Positions 22,401 through 37,400 of a stretch of 64,000 nucleotides of DNA are shown piece by piece. Source of the DNA: Diabrotica undecimpunctata (taxonomy: Eukaryota > Arthropoda > Insecta > Coleoptera > Chrysomelidae). Every line of letters begins with the position of its first letter. The first letter of the stretch is position 1. A model generated the notes under the pieces. The model searched no databases. It saw only the letters and a program-made list of their open reading frames with translations, and had not been told where the DNA came from. The stretch spans positions 18,047,383 to 18,111,382 of the forward strand of contig NC_092808.1 in NCBI RefSeq assembly GCF_040954645.1, read 5' to 3'. The translations under genes were made by a program, and so were the position numbers.

Positions 22401-25400
22401 CGAAAGTTGGCATTGAAAATGCTAAAAAATAATACGACAAATTTTATGAAGTAAGTTCGCATGATGCTCAACGTGCCTTCTACTAAAAAAATGCACTCCA
22501 GAGTGTGCAATATTAATGGCCACGTAGTTTGCAAAACATTTTTGTTGCAAACCTTAAGAATTTCAAGTGGGACAGTTTTGGTTAGTAAACAACTTATGCA
22601 AATTATTAACCCTTTAATTGGCAAGGGTATAAATACTTACTGAAAAATTAAAATTTGTTCAAATATATAGCATAAAACAATCATCTTGAAATAATTTCTA
22701 GTTTTTTTTTTGTTTTCCATTTCATACTTTTTTTTACAGATTGTATCCTATAGGATACATTGCCAAAAAGTCAAGATATAACGTTTAGTTAATTTTGAAT
22801 GTTTAAAATACTTTGCTTGAATTATATAACATCAATAGGGTTAAAAAATAAAAGATTACTACTAATAAATGCTTTATTAAAAATAATTACAATTTAGTTT
22901 TATGGTAAGTCATAAAACAGTTCCTTTCAGAGACAATACAGAGTCGTGTATTACATTTCTGACACAAGAAGCTAGTTTGTCCTTTAGAAGACAAACGACA
23001 CCGACCTTTAGTTGTTGTTAAGGGAAAATGATCAATGTTATCTAGCCTAGTATCATCGGTCGGCCTAGTAACTACCGGACTTCGGATTTGTTTGGTAGGA
23101 AATGACCAAGCAGCTGGGCGACCTATTTTTGCTTTATTTGATTTTAGTAAACTTTGAATAATGTCGTTGTGGAACGTTTTCAATGGAATGATTTTTTTAA
23201 TGTTCAGTGCATTGCAGTGTCTTCTATAAAGCAGCCATTCATTATTTACACTTAAATCTAGCATTTTGGCTTGCAACTTCAGGTACCATCGATGTGACTT
23301 TAGGCCAGTTCTATACAAAGACACAAGCATGTCAGCAAGGTCTACGCCTCCCATATGCTTATTGTATTCTAAAACTACCTGGGGACATAATACGTTAATT
23401 TTTTTCTTTTGTTCCTTACAGTATCTTTTAACATGAGATGTTGATGTAGTATCATAAAATGATGAAACTAAATTGACACATCTATTATCTGCCCATTTGG
23501 TAATACTAATTTTCATTTCGTTGTCGCTAACACTTTCGAAGCTACCTCGTCCTCTTTTAAGTAACACCTTGTCAGAAACCATAGTACAATTTCTCATTCT
23601 ATTTTTTTGAACTGTCCCTAGACTGAATATGCCTAACTCACTTCTTAGATATGTAACTAATTCAAGTGAAGTAAACCAATTATCAAAATAAACAATTTTA
23701 CATGGTTTTTTATGAATACTTTTACATAAGGCTACTACCACTTTCTGCGGTATTCCAAAGTATTTGTCCTCGTAATTTGTAAAAATGTGATTCAAAAAGG
23801 TATTTTCACCATCATAAGGAAAAAAATCATATACGATACCGCTCACTCCACATCTAACAAATAATTTAAACCCCCATTTTTTCGGCTTGTTTTTTATATA
23901 TTGTCGTCTAGTTCCTGCTCTTGTTCCCTTATATGGGACCATCATTTCATCTATCGAAAAATGCTGTTCTTCTGGAATCGTTAAGCAGTTTTGGCGTACA
24001 TGTTCCAACAATGGACGGACTTTAAAGTACCTCTCGGTGCCATTATCATCTTCATTGTTTGCGAAATGAATGTTTCTTCTGAGACTCTGATAACCTTTTA
24101 GAGGCATCACGTCAGCTACTTGATCATAACGGAATAATTGAGACCAAAAATCGCAATAGGAAGGCATGCTGACTATACCCATCAACAGCTCAATGCCAAG
24201 GAAAGATTTTATTTCCTTAATATCAGTGACTACGGATTTACCTGTCCTCTGGGTTGAATACAGATTTGTATTTTCTGCAATTATCGAAAACAGATCGTCC
24301 TTGAAAAACATTTGGAAATAAGTCAATGGTGATGAAATATCAGTTACATTACTGCAAATAGGTTCTGGATTTCAACTGGATAACAAAACTCTGGAGAGTT
24401 AAAATTAAAATCCATTTTCTGCCGTTTAATGTTAACCTTCTTAGGTACAGGTGGTAAAGGATCCGGTATATTTGGTTCTAATGGAGTCAAAGAATTATTT
24501 AAAGCTCTTTCTGATCTTGGAACAGATTCTGTGGCAACATCATTTTCACTCTGAACTGGCTCTAAATACATATTATCATCAAATATCATTTCAATGTCCA
24601 TATTATTTTGGTCATCATTTGTTTCCAAAACATCCTCTGTATCTGAAACATCGGAATCGTCAGAGTCTATTGGCGGTAACATTGCGATTATATTCATTGT
24701 CCGTTTGGAATAAACTCCAAATTCGCGACTTGCCATCTGAAAACAAAAAATAATAAGTTAATGTATCTAATTATTCATATCACATTGTTAGGCAATGTAT
24801 CTTTTAAGATACCACTAAAATCCGTTGGTTATAACTGATAACCCGGTAATGTTTCTTTAAAGATACATAGTTTTAAATGAGACTTTATACAAAAATTATA
24901 GAATAATATGGAACAAACAACTTAATATTATATCTCAGTAGACTTACCTTTACCAATATATATACAGTTATCAGCAAAAAACTTTTAAAAACTTTTCAAT
25001 AAACACTGTTTACATGTGATCAGTTAGTTCACTAACCTAAAAATTGCAACATGGTAGATTTACGTCACCTGTAGAACGTTTGTAATAGATCCTATAGATG
25101 GCGACTAGCAACTAGTTATAAAAGAAAGGGTGTATTTAAAGATATATTACCAAAGACTGGCATAATTTTGAAGAAAATACGTTGATACAAATTTTTCCTT
25201 GATATGTATCTTTAAAGATACATTATCAATTAAAGGGTTAAAATGTTAATAATGAAAAAAGCAATACGCCACCAAACGCCATTTTTGTCTATATCAGCTA
25301 AAATATCATTTTAAAGCTTTAAATAACAATACAACAAAATTCGCTTTACCGTTTTTAAGAATATATCAAAAAATCAAATTTTCAAAATGTTAAATAGATT

Positions 25401-28400
25401 TTTCAGAAAGCCATAAACTTAAATTCATTTTTCTCAAAAACATAAAGGTGGTGGTTGGTCGAGTTATGCATAACGTGCTCCAATTAATTGTAAAGAAAGT
25501 GGTAAACAAGTAAAATACTATTCCTTAGAATTATGGAAACAATAAATGACCAAATATTTTTCAAAATTTTCCAACAAGAACTTATGACTTCTATCTGTGT
25601 ACATATATTTGTAAATTGAAAAACTTCTATCCACATCAACGGATTTAATGGGAGCATATTTTAAATCTACAAAAATATTTGGTTCTAAATCTCTTTCTTC
25701 GCAAAAATTTCCAACAAGAACATCAGCTACCTCAGTAAGTGAAAACCATTGTTTTTTTTTTTTTTTGTTTCAAATTTTTGAAAAATATCTTTTCCAGTGT
25801 CACCTTTAACATTTTGACAAGCTGATCTAATTTCTTTTATTAAAGCTATGCTTTCTATCAAGGACAACTTTGATGAGTCTAATTGAGTAATAATTTTTTG
25901 AAGTAAACTAAAATTTGATTGAATAGTCTGAATAGAAAAAAGCGGCTTCCAACCATGTTCCTCATGGTGTTAGAACGGGTTCTGGTGGAAGTGGAATATG
26001 TATTTGGAAACATTTCTTTATAAAATGGAATTCTTATAGGAGATTTGAGGAATACTTTTTTTATGCGTGATATCAGGAAGTTTACAAAAGGAAACTTTTT
26101 TCTATTTTCTTTCGCAACTCTGTTCATTTCATGTGCTAAACAAGTAACGTGTATTAAATTGGTATAAAATATTTTTAAATTTTGTCCTGCATTGACCATA
26201 GGGCTAAATCAGGGTGATATTGAGAACAAAAAAGTTAAGCTGTGTAGAAGACAAGAAATTGTTTATTTAAACGAATTAAAAATAAATGTCTTTCACAAAA
26301 CATATCGGCAACAACTTAACAGTGTCATAGTTTCTTTAAAACATTACAAATATTAAAAAAAAAACAATAATTATTTTTATTAAATTCACCATTTCATCCA
26401 TGCGTAAAGGAGAAATGGTGAAGGCAATTGAGGTGAAATTTTGAACTTCTGCTTTTTATATATCACACATGGATTCATATTTTAAACAGTCTTCGTGCTG
26501 CCAAAGTTGGCAGCTAATACATTTTATCCCATCCACGCCCTTTTTAGTGTAACTGTACACACCCTACACGACAACAATCTTTATCGTCCAAGTAGTCATC
26601 ATCGTCTTACAAGTGGATATCCAGTAATGAGTCGAATTCGGTGTCAGTGGTACACGCTTTTCGTTTCTTAGGTTGCTTGGTTTTTGTATTTGCTTTGGTA
26701 GTCTCTTTGATTACTGTTTTTTCTGTGAGCTTCCTTTTAGCATTTGATCCACTCTTCACTGACTCAATTGTTTTGTATGGTAGTTTTCTGTTTTGTAGGT
26801 TGGCGAGAATTCAAAATCCCAGCTAGAGCTCTAGAATTCTTCCTTGGAAATGTAACTTTGTCTAGGATAGGTATCGGCAAAATATGATCCAGGAATTTCC
26901 CAGGGGTTGTTTGACATTTTTCTGTTGCCATTGTTAAAGTCAGATCTGGTACTTCTGATGAAGAATACATGATTTCCTGTGGATTTTTCGCATAGTCTAG
27001 TTGTAGTGAAATTTGTCTGCGTTCATGTTCCTGATCCTTATCTACTTCTTCTGTTGGTTTTTCTGAGAAATTCGTGGTTTCCTACCAGTTCGAACAACCT
27101 GGTTGAGGTGAAGTATGTCTATAGGATTAAACGGGATGATTCTTGTACTTCTGAAACCCGATATCGCGTTGTCTGTCTTAGCTGCTTGTACCAATGGTTT
27201 TGTAAGCAGTTCTCCAAACACTAGTCTCGAAATTTTTCTATTTCGATTCATTTTAATATAGGAATTACAAGCATTGTAATAATAGGATTTTAAAGCTTTA
27301 AAAAATGCTCTGTCTAGTGGCTGCAGATAATGTGATAATGGGTCGTGTGGCTGGGTAGACAGGGCAAAACTATGTTATTTTCGTCTGCAAACTCACTGAT
27401 GCAACGGGAGCTCTGTCCATTCAAAATGAGCATGACCATTCCCTCAGGCTTCCTCGGTGCAAAATCGATCCACGGACAGAAGGAAAATGTCAGTTGTTAC
27501 GTACGCCGACTTTTGTGACATGAAAATTATGGAACCAGGCGGCATACTGTTCTTATACTCGGCTTTTTAATTTTTTTCCTTCAAAAGACATGCTGGAGGT
27601 AAAAGTATACTTTTTCCATTGTAGCAAGCTATGGTTTCACTCTTTTCACCGAATGTTATTACAGTTACACTCTTAGAGTCCTTTGCTGCCAACACATAAC
27701 CTGGTCTATTATTTAGTTGAAGTCCGGATTTATTTACGTCAAATATATTTCCCGGTTTATCGAGGAGGTTGTGCTCTATTAAGATGTTCTGCAGCAATGA
27801 AAAGTAGTTGTTTGCAACATTTTGCTTGTTTAAACCACTTGATCCTGCCTGTAAAACTCCTTCCGATTTGCGTATTAAGACTTTTGGATTTCGTTTTAAG
27901 ATCCATTCCGACCATTTCCTTTTCACGATTAAACTGGTGATGTAAATTACATTTCTCGGTTAGTTTATATGCCACTAAAGCATCCCTTTGCTATTCTTCT
28001 CTTCAGCGTTGATAATGGAACGCCAAACTCCTTTGATGCTTCATTCAGGCTCATTCCATTTTGTACTGCTTTTACGGCACCTTTGCATAAGGCGTAGTAA
28101 AACCTAGGCATCTTTGCCTGAAACAATGATAATAGAAGTTTTACTTATGCCGAGAAATACAGTTTGATTTTTTTTTTAATCACTGACAAACCAAAGCAAA
28201 TCGGACCAAACCAATAAAAAAAATTGGACTCAGCCGAATTTGAAACAGTGAAATAGATCAAACACTAGAAATAGATATACGCGTTGGAAAAGGCCTTCAT
28301 CATATCGCCCTTGTCCGAGTTCACCATTTCTCCCACTTACCTTGGGTGAAATGGTGAATAGCACGGCGAGAAGTTCACAATGTTAGAAGCAACGATTTCT

Positions 28401-31400
28401 AAGTTATGTTGTATATAAACAGTCTAAGAAGGCAGAATATATCGAAAAATACCTCGCAGAATAAGTTACCTGAAGCAACGTCTACAAATGCATGCATTGT
28501 ATAAAAATGATTGAGCACCGGAAACAGTTTTGGCACAAATTACTAACGGTTTTTAAAACAGGTCTGATTTTCACAACGTACTCGCTGCATAAATGATAAT
28601 AAACTGTCGGCATTTAGATTTACAGAGACATCTGTATACCGGGAAAAGAAATAGAGCATTTCATCCAATTCACCATATCACCCTGAATTACCCTATATGA
28701 TGCTGCATCGGATAAAAAAGCAATAATTTATGTCTAGAAACAGCTGCAGGAAGAAAATATTTTGATATTTCTTCTTGTACAAAACGTGATATTGTTGGAG
28801 AGTTGGTTTTTTGTAATTGCTTATATGAAATTAAATCAGCGGTATTTCTTCCTGGCGAATCAGTGGTTTCGTCAACACACACACGTAGAAGTAATTGTCA
28901 CTAATATTAGTTTTTATATTTATCTATTACTGAAGAGTACGAGTTGACATGGTTTCACTTTAGAGTCAGTTGGAATATTCAATTTACAATATTTTTTTAA
29001 AAAAGAAGTTGAAGTTTTCATTGGATAATTTTGAAAGCGGTATTATATTTTAAGCGATTAGTGCATGGCACAAGTCTTCATTAAAAGTATCTTGTTCGTT
29101 ACCTTCTTTCCACTTTATAATGTTTATTTGCCAGCTCTTAATGTTAATAAATAAACAATAAAAATGATTTTAGGAAAAAAAAATGTTATCTTGGTTCCAT
29201 TGGACATAGGAGGATTTTTTTTTAAATATAAAAAATATATATAAAAAAATATCGAAAGTTTTTATAAATGTTTATAAGCCAAAAGTCCTGTTTTCAAACA
29301 GTTTTTTAATAATTTTGAATGGATGAATGTTAATGAATGATAAATGTTGAACTGTTTTCAATATATCTTAAAATGGAAGCATTAAAGAATAAATTTATAA
29401 GGTATTATAATAAGATAGTTAATACAAACTAAAACCTCAAACTTAAATATATTGTGCTCGTCGTTCTTTTATATACAGTTTTTAAAGTCCTAGAAATGGT
29501 CGTTGCTTTCAAAAACTGGCCTGCCTGGTCTCTTTTTAAAAACGTATAAGATAATCGTTAAGGTAAAAGATCTATACAATATTATTGTTGTATAGATTAT
29601 TATATTATTTATAGATACATAATTATAAACCTGTTCGGCAGGTATAAGGTGAATTATAGACGTTTTGTGTTGGTACCTGCGCTAGGAAATGATAGAAAAA
29701 AGAAAGTTATTCATTGTAAAAGTATTTTTGTTTACTTTTGTTATGTGTACTAAAGTAAGATTTTTATTACAGGTTTCCCGTACTATAAACCGTGTATGCG
29801 GACAGATTCTTAATTCAAACTTTCTACGTTATCAAAATCAAATGCTTCAACGATTTCAAGAGATCAAAGCAAAAATGCCTCGAAGAGAATCGGCCAGACG
29901 TAGTCATTTTCTTGCCTGCGAAAGTGATATTATAGAAACTCTACATATGCGATTGACACTTTTGCAAATGACTTTTGGAAAGCATATCGAAAGAAAACAT
30001 TGCTGCTTCTTTCCTGGCGAAATTTTAGATGAAGTCAACGATATTTTGCATTATATCAAAGTCACTCCCAAGCTGGACTTGCCTTACAAAGTAACTGATG
30101 AAATGTTTGACTTATCTACGATGGCCATGGAATATTTTAAGGAGAAGATCGAGCCGAATTTGCCAGAAATTGCTTACTTCAGTTCAGACTTCTTGAACTT
30201 TTCCGACAGATTTTCAAGTAAGTTACAATCGCTATTATACAGGGTGATTCTTTTGGGAGTTAAAAAAATTCTCTTAACATAAAGTTATGCTACCTTACAC
30301 CTAGTTGTTTACTGGATATAACCAATCATGTATCTTTATAAATAGTAAAATTGAAGTACAATTGTTTTAATATTGTTTATTTTAAAGGCAACATTTTGTG
30401 AATAAAATAATATTTAATATACCTACAGGGTGATTCAAAACGCGTACTGAAAAATTTCTTAACTTTAATAAATGGATCACCCTATATATTATGACCTCAT
30501 TAGAAAAAACTTAAAATGATCTTTAAGTTTCGTTAACTACTTCTTATATGTAAATCTAACAGTTATTTATAAACAAACTTTGTTTGTCCTTGTGTAGTGT
30601 AGTGTGTTGTACAATTATATGTTTATGACATTTTATTCTTGTCGGATAGGCCGCAATTGACGAAATGCCCCTGAAGATGATCTAGGGATCGAAACATATT
30701 AAATGTTTGTATTATGAGTTTTTTCTTGCTCTTTTTTGACATCTGTTTTGTTCTCGATGAACTATTTGGCTCCTTGGCTTTCTCTGCGATTTATATTATT
30801 TGGCGAGATTATCATTTTCACTCGTTTTCTCCCTTTGTACATGTTTTCTTTTCGGTTGTTTTTGATTTACTCCAGTCATCAGAGATTTGATCTCTAAAAA
30901 CGAGACGAACAAGCTAAATTTTGCTGAAAATGTCAATTTTGGGACCCCAAAAAAGTTTACCACTTTAACTCCTGGGCTTCCTCCTAAAACCCCCCTCGTA
31001 GGGGGGTAAAAACGCGAGAAAAATCAAGAATCTGTACGCCGTAGAAAAAAATGTTTTAAATAAAAATGTAATTGAGATAAATTTGAAACAAAATGTCTAT
31101 TATCACTTTTTGTGTAGAATGAACCGTTCTCTCAAAAATAACGCTTGAAGCAACTGGCGATTTTGAATGTAAGTTATAAGTTACGGGCGCGAAATCAATT
31201 TTAAAGAAAAATTTTATCATCTCGACGATTTTATCAAAAAGTAAATGAGTTTTAAAGCTTTCATATGCAATTTTTGCATTTACTACAGTGGACATCCTAC
31301 CCGACACGAATTTGGTACTGGATTTATTGTAAGCAGCAAGGTCAAACATAGTGTAATCGATTTCAAACTATTAATCATAGGATATGTCGAATAAGACTTA

Positions 31401-34400
31401 AAGGGAAGTTCGCTAATATTAGCAGCCATGGAGCATCCATGCTCCAACGCAAGAAAAAGAGGATGATGAAACAGACATGTTCTATGAGGTACTAGACCGA
31501 GAGTACGATGAGTGACCAAAAATTACATCAAAATAATAGCAGGAGACTTTGATGCTAAAGTCGGAAGAAAGAATATATTTTCGCCCACCATCGGAAAGAG
31601 AACCTAGACGTAGACTCTAATGATAACGGTCTCAGAATTATAAACTTTGCGATGTCTAAGAACATGGTACTGGCTGGGACACGATTTTCCCATAAAGATA
31701 TACATAACGGAACTTGGAAATCTGATAATGAAACAATTAAACAAATAGATCATATAATCATCGATGCAAGACACTGCTCTAACTTATTAGATGTTAGGTC
31801 TTTTAGAGGAGCGAACATAGATAGTGATCACTATTTAGTTAAAGCACGATTTAAAGAGAGAATATCCAATTTAAAAAAGGGGATCGGAAGGAGAGAAAAA
31901 ATCGACAATAATAAACTAAAAGATCCCGACATTGCAAATGTATACAGACAGCAAATAGAAGATCAAATAAGGACAAAAAACTTGAAGAAAAAGAAGAAGA
32001 AGTTAACCTTCTTCTTTGGGTGCCGTGTCCGTATTAAGACGTTGGCCGTCATCATGTTTACAATTTCCTGAAACCTTTCTCTGTCGGCTTCTGCGCGAAA
32101 TAATTCTTCTACTGTGGAACCACACCATTGTCTAATATTACGCAGCCATGAAAGTTTCTTTCGACCAATCCATCTCTTTCCTTCCACTTTTCCTTGTGTT
32201 ATAAGGCGAAGTAGAGGGTATTTAGGTCCTCTAATTATATGGCCGAAGTATTCTGCCATATAAGTAAAAGAAGAAGAAGACATTAACCAACTATGGGCAA
32301 ATATACGAGATATTGTGTTACAGAAATTGGTTGAAATATTGGCCAAAACCAAGTCAGAAAAAAGAAATCATTTTTTTGATCATGAGTGCGAAATGGCAAC
32401 AAATAGAAAGAACGCAGGTTGTACACTGAGAAAAAAAGAAGAGTATAGACGTCTTAGAAGAGAGGAAAAACGTATCCATCAATGTAAGAAGAGGGAATAT
32501 GAACAGAACACTCTCAATGAGATACAAAGTTTATTCGATAAAAATGAAACCAGGAAGTACTACAAATCCTTAAATAATAGCCGTCGAGATTTAAAGCAAG
32601 ATTAAAAATTTGTAAAGACACTAACGGTGAAATTCTACATGATAAAGACTCAGTTCTTAACAGATGGGTACAACATTTCAGACATCTAAATATAAACGAT
32701 ATTGAAGGAGGTTACAACATAGAAAATCAACAAATTCTACGCCAACTACACAGTGAAGACCCAACAAGAGAAGAAGTGTCAAATGCCATCCTAAAACTCC
32801 AAAGACAATAAAGCCCCAGGTATCGATGAAATCTGTTCGGAAATAGTATTCGGCATTACTCTGTTAGCATCTGCGTATAAAATCTTCGGCAATGTATTGT
32901 TTGAAAGACTTCAACATTTTACAAAGGATATTGTTGGTCAATATCAATGCGGATTTAATGCTGAAAAGTCAACTACACATCAAATTCAAGCACATAGGCA
33001 GATTCTAGAAAAGTTACTTGAATATAAAATAGATACACACCATCTCTTCGTCGACTTCAAAGCAGCCTATGACAGTGTGAAAAGAACTACATTATATAAT
33101 GCAATGATAGACTTTGGGATCCCACCTAAGTTAGTTAAGTTGACTCAATTAACAATGCAAAACGTAAGCTCATGCGTTAGAATTGAAGGAGAAAACTCTA
33201 CGTTTTTTGCCATTAATAATGGTCTAATACAGGGGGACGTGCTGGCGTGTCCCCTCGTTAATATTGCCTTGGAAAAGGCAGTCAGACAATTAAATATTAG
33301 AATGCATGGAACTATTTTTAATAGATCGATACAAATTCTCGCATTCGCTGACGATATAGTTATAGTGGGCAGAAGTATGAGAGACATGGTGCAGTGTTTT
33401 ACAAGGCTTGCGGACGCGGCAAGTGAATTAGGACTTGTGGTAAACGAGGAAAAAACTAAATATATGTTGGTTTCTAAAAACCCCCGAAATATGCAACAGA
33501 GAATTTGGTTTGCAGAAATAATTTTGGTTACGCGGACGGCCGAAACGAGTCTGAATGACCCGGGATATACTTTCTTGGTTCGTGCTCTTCCATATGTTGT
33601 AACTCTTTGGGAATAATGAATTCATCATCACCCATCCCTTAGCGTCCACTGCTAGACATAGGCCTCCCCCATTTTTGTCCATTGTGCACTAGCTTGAGCA
33701 TTTTTCATCCAATTTCTTGACATTTTCTTGAGATCGTCAGTCCAACGAGTAGGGGATCTTTCTCTATTTTTTTTTGTCGAACCTCCATGTCAAATTCTAC
33801 CATGTCAAAGGCTTTATGGAAATCTTCAAAAGCCAGAATAGGTGGTCGATTGTATTCGATATTCTTTTCTGTTGCCGTTTTAATGCTCTGTAAGTCATCA
33901 TTTGTTCCAAATCCGGTACGAAATCCCGCTTGCTCTATTGGCTGGTAGAAATCAAGTTTTTTCTCAAGGTGATTCGTTACTATTCTTGTAAAGAGTTTGT
34001 ATAGGTGATTAAGAAGACTTATAGGTCTGTAGTTTTCTAATTCATGGGGATCTCCTTTTTTGTACAATAGAATTACCTCAGCATTGTGCCATTTGTCGGG
34101 TATATTACTGTCCAAAAGTTAAAAAGGTTTTTTATTTTCTCCTCCGATTTGTGCCTCCGATTTTGATTGCATCAGTAGCTACACAATCTTCGCCTGGAGA
34201 TTTGTTATTCTTAGCTTTTTTTAGGGCTAGTTTTATTTCGTCTATTGTGATTTCCGGTGAATAATGAATTAATCTGTAATAATTATTTTATTAGATTGAG
34301 GCAAACTGAGACATAAAGGTATCGACGTTTACATTGTTTTCATCTACTTGGAACAGTTCTGTTTAAAGACTGTTGAAATATTCTACCATAAAACTTGTTC

Positions 34401-37400
34401 TATCATGCATTTACAAATCCAAGTATAACAATACTATCGCTGGTTTATTTTTTCTTTTATTTAATTCCTCAAAGAGTTCGTCAAGGAATTGATCTTTGGT
34501 GTTTTGTATGTGAGCGTTGAATTATTTGGTAAACTATTGTAATGGTAATTACGTTATCTTATAGATTGTGTATATGTAACTTGTTTATACAGTCACTCAT
34601 TATCAAAAGCTATTCCTTTCTTTCATTAAATAATGTTTGTGATACTTTGGAAAACTACTATTAAATTATTATCATTTAACATCAGTTATCACTAAAAAAA
34701 TACTGGTTGATAAATACTTATTATTGAAGTACAGACTTTTAGTAATAATTTTAGATTACTTTTATATAGTTTTATGGTATACTGATTATAAAATATTTTA
34801 ACACTTTTACCGCCAGCTAACATTAATGTTTGTTATTACGAAAGTGTAACAATAATGTACACTACAATCCATTCGATAAAAATTGTGGTGTACATTTCTT
34901 TACAGTTTATGTTGATAACCCACTCGTACTGGGTTATATACGAGCCCTAACAACTATATATTGGGATCACAGAGTTCTATTAAATAACCTAGAGGTTCCT
35001 ATGATCGTATTAAGACAGAATTGAAGCCGACTGGGCGCTATTTTTGACAAAAAAAATAAGGGGGCAAGAATAAGAAAATTTTTAAAGATCTCGTTTATGC
35101 AAGTTTTATTTATTATTATATTAAGATTTTTATCGTGGAATGATGAAGTTTGGGATTTAGTTTATCAAATTAAAATTTATTTTAAAACGATTGTTTTATG
35201 CTAAAACAATTACAAAAAAGTTACCTATCGCGTGGGATTAATGTTTTTTTTAGTAAATAAATTTTAAGAAAAAAGAGAAAAAATATTGTTGATTGCTGAT
35301 TTTTTCACACACATGATTGAGACCTGAATTCAAAACTCAGCAATGACAAAAACTTTGTCATTGGACAGACAGACCACGTCAGCACTGTTTCGAGATTCTA
35401 AGCTTTCACCAAGCAGCTTTTTTAATTCATTTTACACTTTTTAGTAAATAAATTTTAAGAAAAAGAAGAAAAAAAAAGAATTGTTGGTTATTGAATTTGG
35501 ATATTCATTATTTGTATTATATAGTACAGTAATGTATGTATATTAACAAAACAATTCAAAGCATTCAAAGATTTAACATCCATGCCTAAGGCGAAACAAC
35601 ACTTGCATTGTTTAAGGGTTTCAGTTTTAAGAATTTTCGATCCATTGATAAAATAATAGAGAACACTTTTATAAAATATGTCCTTTTTTCTTTTTAAATG
35701 AAGAGTATTAAAACAAGTTTACATAAGCCCTTCTTCTGGAGAACACATTTGGCAGGTTAAAACGGCTTCAGCGGAAGAAAGGCCCATAACTTTTTACTGT
35801 TGTATAGTATACTATAAAATATATTCTTTGTTGTCGGGATATAAGGTTAGAACTACGCCTGAGAATGCTTCGATGTTACGCGTTCTCTACTCTTCTTTAT
35901 GGCTTGGAAGCGTGGACACTAAAACAAGTATATCTGAATAAGTTGGCCGCCTTTGAATTTTGGTGTTACAGAAGAATCCTACGAATATCATGGATTCAAA
36001 GAATGTCAAACGTGGAAGTAACTAGAAGGGTAGGAAATGAGGCGGAAATAATATTAACTATCAAAAAACGAAAACTTGAGTACTTAGGACATGTGATGAG
36101 AGGGCAAAAATACGCATTATTACAACTTATTATGCAAAGCAAAATCCGAGGAAAGTGAAATGTGGGAAGACGAAGAATATCCTGGCTTAAGAACTTAAGG
36201 GAATGGTTTGAATGTAGTAGTGCAGAACTTTTTAGAGCGGCAGTCAACAGAGTCCGCATAGCCGTGATGATTTCCAACCTTCGATAGAAGATGGAACTTA
36301 AAGAAGAAGAAGTATACTACAGTTATATATTATGGTATACAAAGGTTTAAAATAATAATCAAGGTCTTTGTACAACAAGAAAACTTTTATTTTGTTTACA
36401 CTACATTATATTTAACATAATTTTACGCTAAATTTCCTCATCATCTGAGCCATCAACATTACTCTCATTGCCCTTTTCAGCCGGTGTGCTTTCTTGAAAT
36501 AAAAGTTTGTAGAAAAGGTGTAAGAGTAAGGTCAAGTGGCAACGTTTTTGCATATTTAAAAGGGGTATACATTTCCTACAAGTAGGTTTTAGAAGCAGTC
36601 AGTGTCCCACAAGGTTTATACTTCAGCACGCGATACTGTTGAATTTTAAACCCAAAATCTTTATTTACAGGCTTTTTAAAAGAATAAGGAAGAAGTGCTG
36701 CATCTAGAGGAGTCATGTTTGAGGCATTAAGAAGGAGTTTGTCTACACTGTACGAGATTTTCTAGGTAGAATTTGGGTTCCTTGACATCTTGAACTCTTT
36801 TAAAGGCCTGTCTTATAACCCCAAAATTTCTGTCGCACTAACTAAAGGAGTGTCCACGAACAGGATAAATATGTGTCACTTCGACTCAAGGTGTAAGAGT
36901 AAGGTCAAGTGGCAACGTTTTTGCATATTTAAAAGGGGTATACATTTCCTACAAGTAGGTTTTAGAAGCAGTCAGTGTCCCACAAGGTTTATACTTCAGC
37001 ACGCGATACTGTTGAATTTTAAACCCAAAATCTTTATTTACAGGCTTTTTAAAAGAATAAGGAAGAAGTGCTGCATCTAGAGGAGTCATGTTTGAGGCAT
37101 TAAGAAGGAGTTTGTCTACACTGTACGAGATTTTCTAGGTAGAATTTGGGTTCCTTGACATCTTGAACTCTTTTAAAGGCCTGTCTTATAACCCCAAAAT
37201 TTCTGTCGCACTAACTAAAGGAGTGTCCACGAACAGGATAAATATGTGTCACTTCGACTCGGTATAGTATTGATATCCAAGAACAAAACCGTAACAAATT
37301 CTGATTTTTATTTTGGCCTTCAGCTACATCTGACAGAAAAACAATATGCTTGGTATTAGGATAATCTGCTAATTTATTGTGAATACACCGAATCATCGCA

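Noticed and set aside
30239..30251. TACAGGGTGATTC directly after the exon 2 donor as a mariner insertion boundary
   Set aside because: No inverted partner clearly pairs with it; common in insect repeats and too short to define an element.
36515..37260. The 373-bp repeat as a CRISPR-like or satellite array
   Set aside because: Only two copies, no spacers, and the unit contains transposon coding sequence; the window is eukaryotic.
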